Assembly (NCBI RefSeq): GCF_034479515.1
Contig: NZ_CP140152.1
Location: 2,418,001-2,482,000 of the forward strand
DNA length: 64,000 nt
Source of the DNA: Duganella zoogloeoides
GTDB taxonomy: Bacteria; Pseudomonadota; Gammaproteobacteria; Burkholderiales; Burkholderiaceae_D
Direction of reading: 5' to 3'
Shown: positions 33,727 through 42,272 of the stretch, one piece after another
How the letters are laid out: every line of letters begins with the position of its first letter
Position numbering within the stretch: the first letter of the stretch is position 1
Position numbers and translations under genes: made by a program
Notes under the pieces: model-generated
The model's input: the letters and a program-made list of their open reading frames with translations, nothing else
Told to the model about the DNA's origin: nothing
The model's database searches: none

Positions 33727-33954
33727 GCATGTCTCCAAAAAAGCAAGCCGCCCAACACTTTGTATAAGGGGCGGCCCTGGGCGCGACCACTGTAGTACAG
33801 CGTCGCCGAAAAAAATAAGAACGGGATTCTCGCAGAAATGCAGCCGCTGCGGGGAAAAAATATCATATCCAAATACGGCCAAACCCGGGCAGAATGCCGC
33901 ACCGGTGTGACCGCATTGTTACACGCATCGTTAAAATATGCGCTCAAGCGGTAT

Positions 33955-34440
33955 TTATCCGCGCCGGCTGTACGTCACGAACGCGTACGGCAGGCCGGAT
34001 GCGGCCGCGACATGGCTTGCGCGCGCGGTTTCCAGCCAGGCAGCGGCATCGATTTCCGGAAAAAAGGCGTCGCAAGCGAAGGTCTGGCCGATCTCGGTGA
34101 CGATCAGGGTGGTAGCCAGCGCCATCGATTGGGCATAAATCTCGGCGCCGCCAATGACGTAGCCGTCTGCACCATCCAATAGCGCAACAGCCGCCTTGAG
34201 CGAGGCGACCGTCTCGACGCCGTCGTGGCGCCAGTCCGCGTTGCGGGTGACGACGATATTGCGGCGGTTGGGCAGCGGGCGGCCGATCGATTCGAACGTC
34301 TTGCGGCCCATGATGATCGGGTGGCCGGTGGTGAGGCGCTTGAAATGCGCCAGGTCTTCCGGCAGCTTCCAGGGCAGGGTGTTGTTGATGCCGATGCCGC
34401 GCTGCTGGTCGGTGGCGACGATGATGGTCAGGTTACGCAT
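33955..34440 (-). CDS. folA: Dihydrofolate reductase
   Basis: The 161-residue enzyme reduces dihydrofolate to tetrahydrofolate with NADPH. Signatures are IVATDQQRGIGINNTLPW, the catalytic acid in LPEDLAHFKRLT, IIMGRKTFESIGRPLPNR and VIGGAEIY. Length is normal for chromosomal DHFR. thyA lies about 4 kb away on the same strand, separated by the protease gene. Confidence 0.97.
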   Translation of the reverse strand: MRNLTIIVATDQQRGIGINNTLPWKLPEDLAHFKRLTTGHPIIMGRKTFESIGRPLPNRRNIVVTRNADWRHDGVETVASLKAAVALLDGADGYVIGGAEIYAQSMALATTLIVTEIGQTFACDAFFPEIDAAAWLETARASHVAAASGLPYAFVTYSRRG

Positions 34441-34634
34441 GAAAATACCGGTTCTGGGATGGAATAGCCGACATTATCGCGGAAATCGGCGGGTGCGGCC
34501 ATTCGGCAGCGAGGCAGTCGCACCCGGGCGTGCACCTTGTCCGACGAGATTGCCGATCTGCGTTACACTGTGTGATACGTACCACCCTCTGAAATCCGGC
34601 TTTTTAGCCTAACGAAAAGCCCAACCGAGTGCCT

Positions 34635-37526
34635 ATGACGACGACTTTTGAAAAAATTGGTAGCCGCGTGATTCCTTCGCTGCAAGCCACCGTAGAAGAA
34701 TACATTTCACCGCGCACCGGTGCGCGCCACATCCACCTCGCCAGCGACCAGGCGGAAAAGGTGTTCGTCGTGGCGTTCCCCACCGTGCCCGATGTCAGCG
34801 ACGGCCGTGCCCACATCCTGGAGCACCTGTCGCTGTGCGGCTCGCAGCGCTACCCGGTGCGCGACCCGTTCTTCTCGATGATGCGCCGGTCCACGGCCAC
34901 GTTCATGAACGCGTTCACCTACGCCGACCGCACCGTCTATCCGTTCTCGAGCACCGACAGCAAGGATTTCTACAATCTGCTCGACGTGTACCTCGACGCC
35001 ACGTTCTTCCCCAACCTCGACTACCTGAACTTCCTGCAGGAAGGCTGGCGCTACGTCCTCAAGGACGGCAAGCTCGGTTACCAGGGCGTGGTGTTCAACG
35101 AGATGAAGGGCGCTTTCAACGACCCGATCCGGGCGCTGTACAGCGGCATCGAGCACACGCTGCTGGCAGGTACCACGTACGAAGTCGAATCGGGCGGCGA
35201 TCCGCTGGTCATTCCGGAACTGACGCACCAGATGCTCAAGGACTTCCACGCCAGCCATTACCACCCGTCGCAAGCCGTGTTCATGACCGCCGGCGATATC
35301 AGCGCGGTGGAAGTGCAGCAGCAGATCGAGGAAAAAGTGCTGTCCAAGCTGCCGGCATCGAGTGCGCCGCGCATGCTGCCCGAACTGGCCGCCGCCTGGA
35401 CCGAACCGAAGTCGAACGAAGTGCGCATCCCGTCGCAAACGGCCAAGCCCGACGAACATGGTGTGCAGCTCACGTGGCTGATGGGCGAATCGTCCGACAT
35501 CGACGTGTTCTTCAATACCTACCTGCTGTCGTCGGGCCTGTTGGGCGACTCGTCGTCGCCGGTCATGAAGGCGATGGAATCGGCCGGCTTTGGCCGTCCG
35601 TCCGCCCTCAATGGCCAGGACAACGGCCCGCGCCAGATGATTTTCCACCTCGGCATGGAAGGCCTGACCGAACCGCAGATCGACGAAGCGCGCGCCCGCA
35701 TCTGGGCCGCGCTGGAGCGCGCAGCGGAAGAGGGCGTGCCGACCGAGTCGCTGCAGGCGGCCCTGCGCGACGTGCGCTACAGCCAGCGCGACACCGCCTC
35801 GGGCCGCATGCCCAACGCGCTGTCGCGCCTGCTGAACGCGCTGCCGATCTCGATGCGCGACGGCGACGTGTTCCTCGCTTTCGACAATGAAGAGCACCTG
35901 GTCAAGCTGGAACAGGCAATCGCGGATCCGGCGTACTTCAAGGGCCTGGTGCGCAAGCTGCTCGACAATCCTACCCGCCTCACCACCCGCGTGGTGCCCG
36001 ACGCCGACTACTTCAAGAAGCGCGACGCGGTCGAGGAAGCGCGCCTGGAAGAGCGCACCCGCGCCCTGACCGACGCCGAGCGTGCCCGCATCGAACAGGA
36101 ATCCGCTCAACTCGAAGCGCACCAGCAGCTGCCATCGAACTCCGACGTGCTGCCGCGCATCCGCCCAAGCGACGTCAGCGCCGAGCCGCGCGCTGCGTTG
36201 CCGCTGCCGGCGCCATTGGCCGATGCCGGCGACGCCATCGTGCTGCCGTTCGAGATTGCCTCCAACGGCCTGTCGTATCTGCGCGTCAGCTACGACGTTT
36301 CCGGCTTCGCGGTCGAAGACTGGCCGTGGCTGCGCCTGTGGGTGGACCTGGTCACGCAACTGGGCGTTGGCGACATGGACTATGAAGACGCCGATGCCTG
36401 GCGCCAGCGCATGGCGCCGTCGTACGACCTCAATTTCGACGCCACCCAGCACCCGGGCGGCCACCTGAGCATGGAACTGTGGTTCTCCGCCAGCGGCCTG
36501 CGCGAAGAACACGCGAACATCGCGCAACTGGTGTCGCGCAGCCTGGCCGAAGCCCGCTTCGACGAGCATGAACGCCTGGCGTTCCTGATCGACAGCCAGG
36601 TACAGGACCGCCTGAACGGCCTGGCGCAGTCGGGCAACCGCTACGCCATGCTCACTGCCGCTGCGCCATTGTCCGTGCTGCGCCGCTTCGAGGATATCGT
36701 CAGCGGCGCCGCCAGCCTGGCATTCCAGGGTGAGCTGCTGGAACTGAGCAAAACGCCGGAAGGCCTGGCGCACATCGCCGGTCGCCTGAACGCGCTGCAC
36801 CAGCGTGTGATCGCCATCACGCCAACCGTGCTTGCTGCCGGCGCCGGTAACGACGGCGAAGCGCTGGGCCGCCTGCTCAAGCTGCCGGCCTCGCAAGCAG
36901 CCGTACCCGCCGTGGCGCCCAAGCTGGAGGCCATCGCGCTGGAAAACGCCGGCCTGCACGCGGTCAGCCAGATCAACCACTGCGTGGTGTCGTACCGCGC
37001 GCCGATGATGCAGGAAGATGGCGCCGCCGCGTTGGCAGTCGCCGCCGAACTGATGACCAACCAGCTGCTGCACGTGGCGCTGCGCGAAAAAGGCGGCGCC
37101 TACGGCGGCAACGCCGGCTACAACGGCGGCACCGGCACTTTCCTGATGGCGTCGTACCGCGATCCGCGCCTGGGCGAAACCTATGCCGACTTCGACACGG
37201 CCATCGACGACCTGCTCACCGGCGAGTTCTCGCAGGAGATGCTGGAAGAGGCGATCATCTGCGTGATCAAGGGCATGGACAAGCCGAATTCGCCGTACGA
37301 CCAGGTGCTGCACGCCTGGGGCTTGAAACGCCGTGGCATCGACCAGGCCCTGCGCCAGCGCTTCCGCACCGAGGTGCTCACGTGCAGCATGGACCAGATC
37401 CGCACTGCCGTGCGTACCTGGCTCAAGAACGGCGAACCTAGCCGCGCGGCGTTTGTCGGTGATACGACCAAGGATGTGGCGGGGTTGCAGGTGGTTGACT
37501 TGCTGGGCCTGGCCAAAAAAGCCTAG
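34635..37526 (+). CDS. M16C metalloprotease (presequence protease/insulinase-like)
   Basis: The 963-residue protein is a large zinc peptidase of the PreP type: the inverted zinc motif His60-Ile-Leu-Glu63-His64 is in GRAHILEHLSLCGS, with a distal Glu expected around NEMKGAFND. Two tandem M16 halves are visible, the second inactive as usual. PreP-type enzymes degrade peptides in an enclosed chamber. There is no signal peptide, so it is probably cytoplasmic. A GTG at 34629 is an alternative start; I prefer the ATG because neither has a clear RBS and the family begins near MTTTFEKI. Confidence 0.9.
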   Translation: MTTTFEKIGSRVIPSLQATVEEYISPRTGARHIHLASDQAEKVFVVAFPTVPDVSDGRAHILEHLSLCGSQRYPVRDPFFSMMRRSTATFMNAFTYADRTVYPFSSTDSKDFYNLLDVYLDATFFPNLDYLNFLQEGWRYVLKDGKLGYQGVVFNEMKGAFNDPIRALYSGIEHTLLAGTTYEVESGGDPLVIPELTHQMLKDFHASHYHPSQAVFMTAGDISAVEVQQQIEEKVLSKLPASSAPRMLPELAAAWTEPKSNEVRIPSQTAKPDEHGVQLTWLMGESSDIDVFFNTYLLSSGLLGDSSSPVMKAMESAGFGRPSALNGQDNGPRQMIFHLGMEGLTEPQIDEARARIWAALERAAEEGVPTESLQAALRDVRYSQRDTASGRMPNALSRLLNALPISMRDGDVFLAFDNEEHLVKLEQAIADPAYFKGLVRKLLDNPTRLTTRVVPDADYFKKRDAVEEARLEERTRALTDAERARIEQESAQLEAHQQLPSNSDVLPRIRPSDVSAEPRAALPLPAPLADAGDAIVLPFEIASNGLSYLRVSYDVSGFAVEDWPWLRLWVDLVTQLGVGDMDYEDADAWRQRMAPSYDLNFDATQHPGGHLSMELWFSASGLREEHANIAQLVSRSLAEARFDEHERLAFLIDSQVQDRLNGLAQSGNRYAMLTAAAPLSVLRRFEDIVSGAASLAFQGELLELSKTPEGLAHIAGRLNALHQRVIAITPTVLAAGAGNDGEALGRLLKLPASQAAVPAVAPKLEAIALENAGLHAVSQINHCVVSYRAPMMQEDGAAALAVAAELMTNQLLHVALREKGGAYGGNAGYNGGTGTFLMASYRDPRLGETYADFDTAIDDLLTGEFSQEMLEEAIICVIKGMDKPNSPYDQVLHAWGLKRRGIDQALRQRFRTEVLTCSMDQIRTAVRTWLKNGEPSRAAFVGDTTKDVAGLQVVDLLGLAKKA

Positions 37527-37564
37527 CTAGCGAATGGCGCGTGAGTCGGGCCACCGACCCATGC

Positions 37565-37596
37565 GCCGTCATCCTCGCGTACGCGGGGATGACGGC
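37565..37596. repeat. Palindromic REP-like element
   Basis: GCCGTCATCC and GGATGACGGC are perfect 10-bp arms around a centre that is itself palindromic (CGCGTACGCG). It lies between the convergent protease and hydrolase genes and could end transcription. It shares its GTCAT core with the element at 39357-39481. Confidence 0.7.
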
Positions 37597-37598
37597 TT

Positions 37599-38318
37599 TC
37601 AGGCTAGCGGTAAAAACTCCCGCATCTGCGCCGCCAGCGTTACCGGCGCCTCCAGCGGCACCATATGCCCGCTGGGTTCCTCTGCATCTTCGGCTATCAT
37701 GTGCAACCGCGCATTCGGCAGCAGCGCCGCCATCGCGCGCAAATCATCAGCGTCGGCTAATTGGTCGCCCTCGGCACCCACGATCAGCACCGGGAATGGC
37801 AACTCGCGCAGCCGGTCCATGTAATCGACACGGTCGATGGTGGTGGTGAACTGCGCTAGCAGCACTTCCTTGCCCAGATCGACAGCCATGTCCTGGATTA
37901 CGCCAGTGATCGACGTATCTTCCAGGTGGGCAGGAGCGAGCAATTCGCGCAGTCGATGCCGCGTCATGCCAGAATAGGCATTCTTTTCCAGCATGCCCAC
38001 GATGCGCTTGCGCGCTTCCGCTTCCGTCGGCAGCAACCCCTTGCAGGAGTTGGCGATCAGGACCAGCGTCTCGATGCGCTCTGGGTGCGCCACTGCGTAT
38101 TCGACGGCCAGGTAGGCGCCCAGCGAAAATCCCACCAGGTTGGTTTTCGGGGCGCTGTGCGCGGCAATCAGCTCGCGCATCTGCTCACGCGTGCGCGCCT
38201 TGTGCAGCGGCACGTGGTGCAGGTCGAAACCGTCCAGCAGCGGCGCCACGCGCGACCACATGCGCTCGTCGCACAGGGTGCCGGGGATCAGGTCGAGACG
38301 AATGTTCCGGTCCGTCAT
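37599..38318 (-). CDS. Alpha/beta-fold hydrolase, coupled to thyA
   Basis: The 239-residue hydrolase has its nucleophile in [11 protein letters not shown] (GFSLG), a likely acid in [10 protein letters not shown] and a candidate His in [10 protein letters not shown]-terminal [12 protein letters not shown] resembles small carboxylesterases. The ATG overlaps the thyA stop (ATGA), so it is translated with thyA. Substrate unknown. Confidence 0.85.
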   Translation of the reverse strand: MTDRNIRLDLIPGTLCDERMWSRVAPLLDGFDLHHVPLHKARTREQMRELIAAHSAPKTNLVGFSLGAYLAVEYAVAHPERIETLVLIANSCKGLLPTEAEARKRIVGMLEKNAYSGMTRHRLRELLAPAHLEDTSITGVIQDMAVDLGKEVLLAQFTTTIDRVDYMDRLRELPFPVLIVGAEGDQLADADDLRAMAALLPNARLHMIAEDAEEPSGHMVPLEAPVTLAAQMREFLPLA

Positions 38319-39286
38319 ACCGCCATGGGCGCAGTGATCGGCGCATGGTGTTGGTAACCTTCGAGCGAGAAGTCGGACGGTTCGATTTTTTCCAGCCATT
38401 CCGGCTCGTACTTGCCGGTCCTGGCGAAGTCCGGCACGCGGTCCGAAATGCGCAGCTGCGGCGCGGCGAACGGCGTGCGGGTGAGCTGTTCCTTGACCAT
38501 GTCCATGTGGTTCTCGTAGATGTGCGCATCGCCGATGAAGTAGCTGAACCAGCGCGGCGTGTAGCCGGTGAGACGGCCCACCAGGTGCATCAGCGCGGCC
38601 CCTTCGGCCAGGTTGAACGGTGTACCCAGTCCCAGGTCGTTCGAGCGCACGTACAGGCACATCGACAGCTCGCGCGTGGTCGGATTCGGGATGAACTGGT
38701 ACAGCAAGTGGCACGCGGGCAGGGCGACCGCATCGAGCACCGCCGGGTTCCAGCCGTGGAACAGGATGCGGCGGCTGCCCGGGTTGTTGACGATGGTGTC
38801 GAGGCACTCGCGCAGTTGGTCGATCGACTTATGCAGCAGCACCTTGGTCGCGCCGTTGTCGTCGAACTGCGAGATCAGGCGGAAGCCGTTCTTCTGGGCG
38901 TCGGCGATTTGCGCGTGCTGGTCCACGTCCAGCAGCTTGAAGCCGGGCCACTGGCGCCACTGCACGCCATACACGGGCCCGAGGTCGTCTTCACCGAGGC
39001 GGTAAGGATTATCGAGCCATTGCCGGTTTTCGTTGGCATTCTGATCCCAGACCTTGCAGCCCAGCGCGCGGAACTCGGCCGCGTTGCGCGAAGCGCGCAT
39101 GAAGGCGCACAGCTCACCGATCACGGACTTGAAGGCCAGGCGCTTGGTGGTCACGGCCGGAAAACCCTCTCGCAGGTCGAAGCGCATCATGGCGCCGGGA
39201 ACGCTGAGCGTGCGGATGCCGGTGCGGTTGTCCTGCCAGCTGCCGGTGTCGAGGATGGTTTGGATCAGGTCCAGGTATTGCTTCAT
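38315..39286 (-). CDS. thyA: Thymidylate synthase
   Basis: The 323-residue enzyme methylates dUMP to dTMP using methylenetetrahydrofolate. Features are [13 protein letters not shown] [12 protein letters not shown], the catalytic Cys in [25 protein letters not shown] and [10 protein letters not shown]. It is longer than the 264 residues of E. coli ThyA, as some betaproteobacterial enzymes are. RBS GGAGA is upstream. With dcd and folA elsewhere in the window, the dTMP route is partly represented here. Confidence 0.96.
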   Translation of the reverse strand: MKQYLDLIQTILDTGSWQDNRTGIRTLSVPGAMMRFDLREGFPAVTTKRLAFKSVIGELCAFMRASRNAAEFRALGCKVWDQNANENRQWLDNPYRLGEDDLGPVYGVQWRQWPGFKLLDVDQHAQIADAQKNGFRLISQFDDNGATKVLLHKSIDQLRECLDTIVNNPGSRRILFHGWNPAVLDAVALPACHLLYQFIPNPTTRELSMCLYVRSNDLGLGTPFNLAEGAALMHLVGRLTGYTPRWFSYFIGDAHIYENHMDMVKEQLTRTPFAAPQLRISDRVPDFARTGKYEPEWLEKIEPSDFSLEGYQHHAPITAPMAV

Positions 39287-39356
39287 TCAGATCTCCAACT
39301 TGGTGCGTTTGTTGCGGGGAGCGAGGCGGCATCAAGATCAGTTGTTACGCGAAAGT

Positions 39357-39481
39357 CCGTCATTCCCGCGCACGCGGGAATCCATGCAGAGTTTGCAAAT
39401 ATTGGCTGCGAATTTAGGCGGCGCAGATCAACGGGCCTTTGGATTCCTGCATGCGCGGCGGTCCGCCTGAGCGCAATGACA
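39357..39481. repeat. MITE/BIME-like palindromic repeat element
   Basis: The left end holds ATTCCCGCG-CA-CGCGGGAAT (39362-39381). The right end (39440-39480) holds a degraded copy, ATTCCTGCATGCGCGG, and finishes in AATGAC, complementary to GTCATT at the left. This REP family is common in Betaproteobacteria. It fills the 250-base gap between thyA and the helicase gene; nothing else is seen there. Confidence 0.65.
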
Positions 39482-39536
39482 GACCGGCGGACAACGGTAC
39501 TGTGCCTGTGTCGCCAGCCCCAAACCCGCTATTTTA

Positions 39537-41060
39537 TCAGGAGCGGGGGCCGGCCTTCGGCTTGCGGTTTCCTGCCTGTGCCGTGACCTTGCCGGCAGCG
39601 CGCGCCAGCGATTTGGCGCCACGTCCTCCGGTGACCACGACCGCGCCCTTAGGCGCAGCAGCCTTTGTCAGCGACCGGGACGCGGGTTTGCCGCCGCCCG
39701 AGACCGGGCCGGACGGCGAGCGCGCCGCTGCTTTGGCGCCGCCGGCCGATGCCGTCGCCTTGCCGCCGCGACCAGCCGCAGGCGAAGGAGCCGCTGAAAG
39801 CGCACGCGCCGCCGACTTGCCACCCGCCGGCCCGGTAAACGGCCGCTTCTTCTTGCCCGGCGCCGCCGCAGCAGCTTTTTTAGCCGCTGCTGCCGCCGCA
39901 GCGGCAGGCGCCGTCTCCGGCACGCGGTGATCAGCCTCGAAGCCCGGCTCCTCGAAGCGCGCGATCACCTGGCGTGTCATGGTTTCGATGGCTTTCAGCA
40001 TGTCTGCCTCGTCAGCGCACACCAGCGAGATCGCTTCGCCTTCGAGGCCCGCGCGGCCGGTGCGGCCGATGCGGTGGATGTAATCTTCCGCCACCGAGGG
40101 CAGGTCGAAATTGACCACCTGCGGCAGCGCCTCGATATCGAGCCCGCGCGCGGCAACGTCGGTGGCCACCAGCAGCTGCACTTCGGCCTTTTTGAAGCGG
40201 GCCAGGGCTTTCAGGCGCGCCGGCTGGGTCTTGTCGCCGTGGATGGTGTCGGCCGTGATGCCGTGGTCGTGCAGGGTTTTGACCAGCAGCTCGGCGCCCT
40301 TGCGGGTTTTGACGAACACCAGCACCTGGCGCCAGCCGAATTTGGCCAGCAGGTGCAGCAGCAGGTCGGGCTTCCTGCGCTTGTCGGTCGGGATCAGCCA
40401 TTGACGTACCGACTTGGTGATCGAATTGCTGGCCTCGACCTGCACGGTGACCGGGTCTTTGAGCAGGCCCTTGGTCAGCTTGCGGATCTCGTCCGAGAAC
40501 GTGGCCGAGAACAGCAAGGTCTGGCGCTGTTTTGGCAGCGCCGCCAGCAGGATGTCGAGGTCGCGCTCGAACCCCAGGTCAAGCATGCGGTCCGCTTCGT
40601 CGAGCACCAGCGTTTGCAGCTGCTTGAAGCTCACCGCGCCCTGGTCGAGCAAGTCGATCAGGCGGCCGGGCGTGGCCACCAGCACATCGAGCCCCTTGCG
40701 CAGCTTGGCGATCTGCGGCTCGATCGGCACGCCGCCGTAGGCGACAGCCGCGCGCAGCGGCAGGTTGCCGCCGTAGCTGCGGAAGCTCTCGAACACCTGT
40801 TCGGCCAGTTCGCGGGTAGGGGCCAGCACCAGGCAGCGTACGGCCGTGGGCGCGTTTTCGCCTTCCAGAGTCAGGCGTTGCAGGATGGGCAGGGCGAAGC
40901 CGGCGGTCTTGCCGGTGCCGGTTTGGGCGGCGGCCATCAGGTCGCGGCCCGCCAGCACGGCGGGAATCGCCTGCTTCTGGACCGGCGTCGGCTGCTTGTA
41001 GCCCAGGGTGTCCAGCGTTTGCAGGAGGGGGGCGATCAGGCCCAGTGCTTGGAAAGTCAT
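39537..41060 (-). CDS. rhlE: DEAD-box RNA helicase, RhlE-like
   Basis: The 507-residue ATP-dependent RNA helicase has the Q motif (GYKQPTPVQKQAIP), motif I (AAQTGTGKTAGF), DEAD (VLDEADRMLDLGF), SAT, and motif VI HRIGRTGRAG. Ribosome assembly or cold adaptation is the usual role. After residue 390 an Ala/Lys/Pro/Gly-rich basic tail of about 110 residues follows, expected to bind RNA. The longer upstream frame overlaps neighbours and is not coding. The ATG matches MTFQALGL-type starts of the family. Confidence 0.92.
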   Translation of the reverse strand: MTFQALGLIAPLLQTLDTLGYKQPTPVQKQAIPAVLAGRDLMAAAQTGTGKTAGFALPILQRLTLEGENAPTAVRCLVLAPTRELAEQVFESFRSYGGNLPLRAAVAYGGVPIEPQIAKLRKGLDVLVATPGRLIDLLDQGAVSFKQLQTLVLDEADRMLDLGFERDLDILLAALPKQRQTLLFSATFSDEIRKLTKGLLKDPVTVQVEASNSITKSVRQWLIPTDKRRKPDLLLHLLAKFGWRQVLVFVKTRKGAELLVKTLHDHGITADTIHGDKTQPARLKALARFKKAEVQLLVATDVAARGLDIEALPQVVNFDLPSVAEDYIHRIGRTGRAGLEGEAISLVCADEADMLKAIETMTRQVIARFEEPGFEADHRVPETAPAAAAAAAAKKAAAAAPGKKKRPFTGPAGGKSAARALSAAPSPAAGRGGKATASAGGAKAAARSPSGPVSGGGKPASRSLTKAAAPKGAVVVTGGRGAKSLARAAGKVTAQAGNRKPKAGPRS

Positions 41061-41140
41061 GGTATGTGCGGTGATGTCGTTCAACAGCTCGCAGTGTAGC
41101 CGGTCAGGCCCCATTACGCGAAAAAAGATGAAAAGCTGCC

Positions 41141-42229
41141 TTATTGATCGGCCAGCGCATCGGACCACAGTCCGAGAATCTCGTGCGCCCGCGCATCCGG
41201 CAGGTACAGCAGGTTGTCGCCCACGTACAGCTCGACGTAGCAGCGACCGGCCAGCGCTGCGTGCTGGGCGCCGTTGAACAGCCACACGCCGTGCTGGCCG
41301 GCGATGCGGTTGCGGATGTCGAGCGCATGGTCGCGCGCTACCGGCAAATGCAGGTGCAGCATGTTGGCGTGCGGGCGCCCCGGATTGGGCACCAGCAGCG
41401 GGTACTTGCGCAACTGCTGGTACAGCCACTCGGTGCGGCGGAAGTAATCGGGCATGGCGGCCAGGCGGGCGTCGAACTGCATGGCGGCGGCCACCACGTA
41501 CGGCGTGCGTTGATAGACATTGCCACCCTGGCGTCGGAACCATTCGCGGGCGCGGTCGATGAAGGCGGCGTCGCCTGCCAGCATGGCGCCGGCCATGCCG
41601 CCGATGCCCTTGTACAGCGACACATAGACGGTGTTGAAACCGGCGGCAATCTGCGCCACGTCGCGGCCGTAGGCGGCTGCCGTTTCCCACAGCCGGGCGC
41701 CATCCATGTGCAGGTGGATGCCTTGATCGCGGCAGTAGTCCTTGATGGCGGCCAGTTCGTCCCAAGACGGGCACTGGCCGCCGATTTCGCGCATCGGCAA
41801 TTCCAGCAAGGCCGCGCCCAGCTTGTCGGGGATGCCTTGCAGGTCTTCCACCGACCATGGCCGGTGCGGGTCGCCGATCTGCAGCGCCTGGAAGTGGTCG
41901 AACAACTGGTGATTGCCGCGCTCGTGCCTGAGGATGTGGGCGGTGGGGTGCAGCGCCACCAGCCGGCTGCCGCGCTCCATGCACGCCAGGCGCAGCGCGG
42001 TCGCCTGCGCCATGGTGCCGGTGATGCAGAACAGCGCCGACTCGAAGCCCAGCAAGCGCGCCACCTTGGCTTCGAACTCCTGGATCAGCGGCCCGCAGCC
42101 GTAAATATCATGGGTGACGTCGTTGGCATTGCACCACTCGGACATGGCGGCGAACAGCTGCGCCGGCGTCGGTTGGCGGTGGCCGGGCAGCAGGGTGTGG
42201 CAGGTCTGGCGCAGTTCCGTGTCGTTCAA
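41141..42229 (-). CDS. Threonine-aldolase-like PLP enzyme (TTG start)
   Basis: The 362-residue fold-type I PLP enzyme resembles low-specificity threonine aldolases: DVTHDIYGCGPLIQEFEAKVARLLG at the N-terminus, HMDGARLWETAAAYG holding the Asp and Arg near PLP, and SLYKGIGGMAGAML with the PLP lysine. The first plausible start is a TTG with AAGGGGA upstream; no ATG in the first 25 residues keeps the conserved block intact. It follows the ABC exporter by 43 bases. Confidence 0.78.
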   Translation of the reverse strand: MNDTELRQTCHTLLPGHRQPTPAQLFAAMSEWCNANDVTHDIYGCGPLIQEFEAKVARLLGFESALFCITGTMAQATALRLACMERGSRLVALHPTAHILRHERGNHQLFDHFQALQIGDPHRPWSVEDLQGIPDKLGAALLELPMREIGGQCPSWDELAAIKDYCRDQGIHLHMDGARLWETAAAYGRDVAQIAAGFNTVYVSLYKGIGGMAGAMLAGDAAFIDRAREWFRRQGGNVYQRTPYVVAAAMQFDARLAAMPDYFRRTEWLYQQLRKYPLLVPNPGRPHANMLHLHLPVARDHALDIRNRIAGQHGVWLFNGAQHAALAGRCYVELYVGDNLLYLPDARAHEILGLWSDALADQ

Positions 42230-42272
42230 GGGGTTCCCCTTCGAGATCGGGCAATCCCCGCATGATACCGGA

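Noticed and set aside
34707..37313. An 868-codon minus-strand frame antisense to the M16C protease.
   Set aside because: The plus-strand frame has the HxxEH zinc motif and full family length; the antisense product has no domain.
37527..37600. The 37565-37596 palindrome as a phage attachment site.
   Set aside because: No integrase, tRNA or second flanking repeat was found, and the sequence fits the REP type.
41061..41984. An upstream extension of the DEAD-box helicase to 41984.
   Set aside because: The added part overlaps the threonine-aldolase-like gene and is Arg/Pro-rich shadow; the family start is at 41060.
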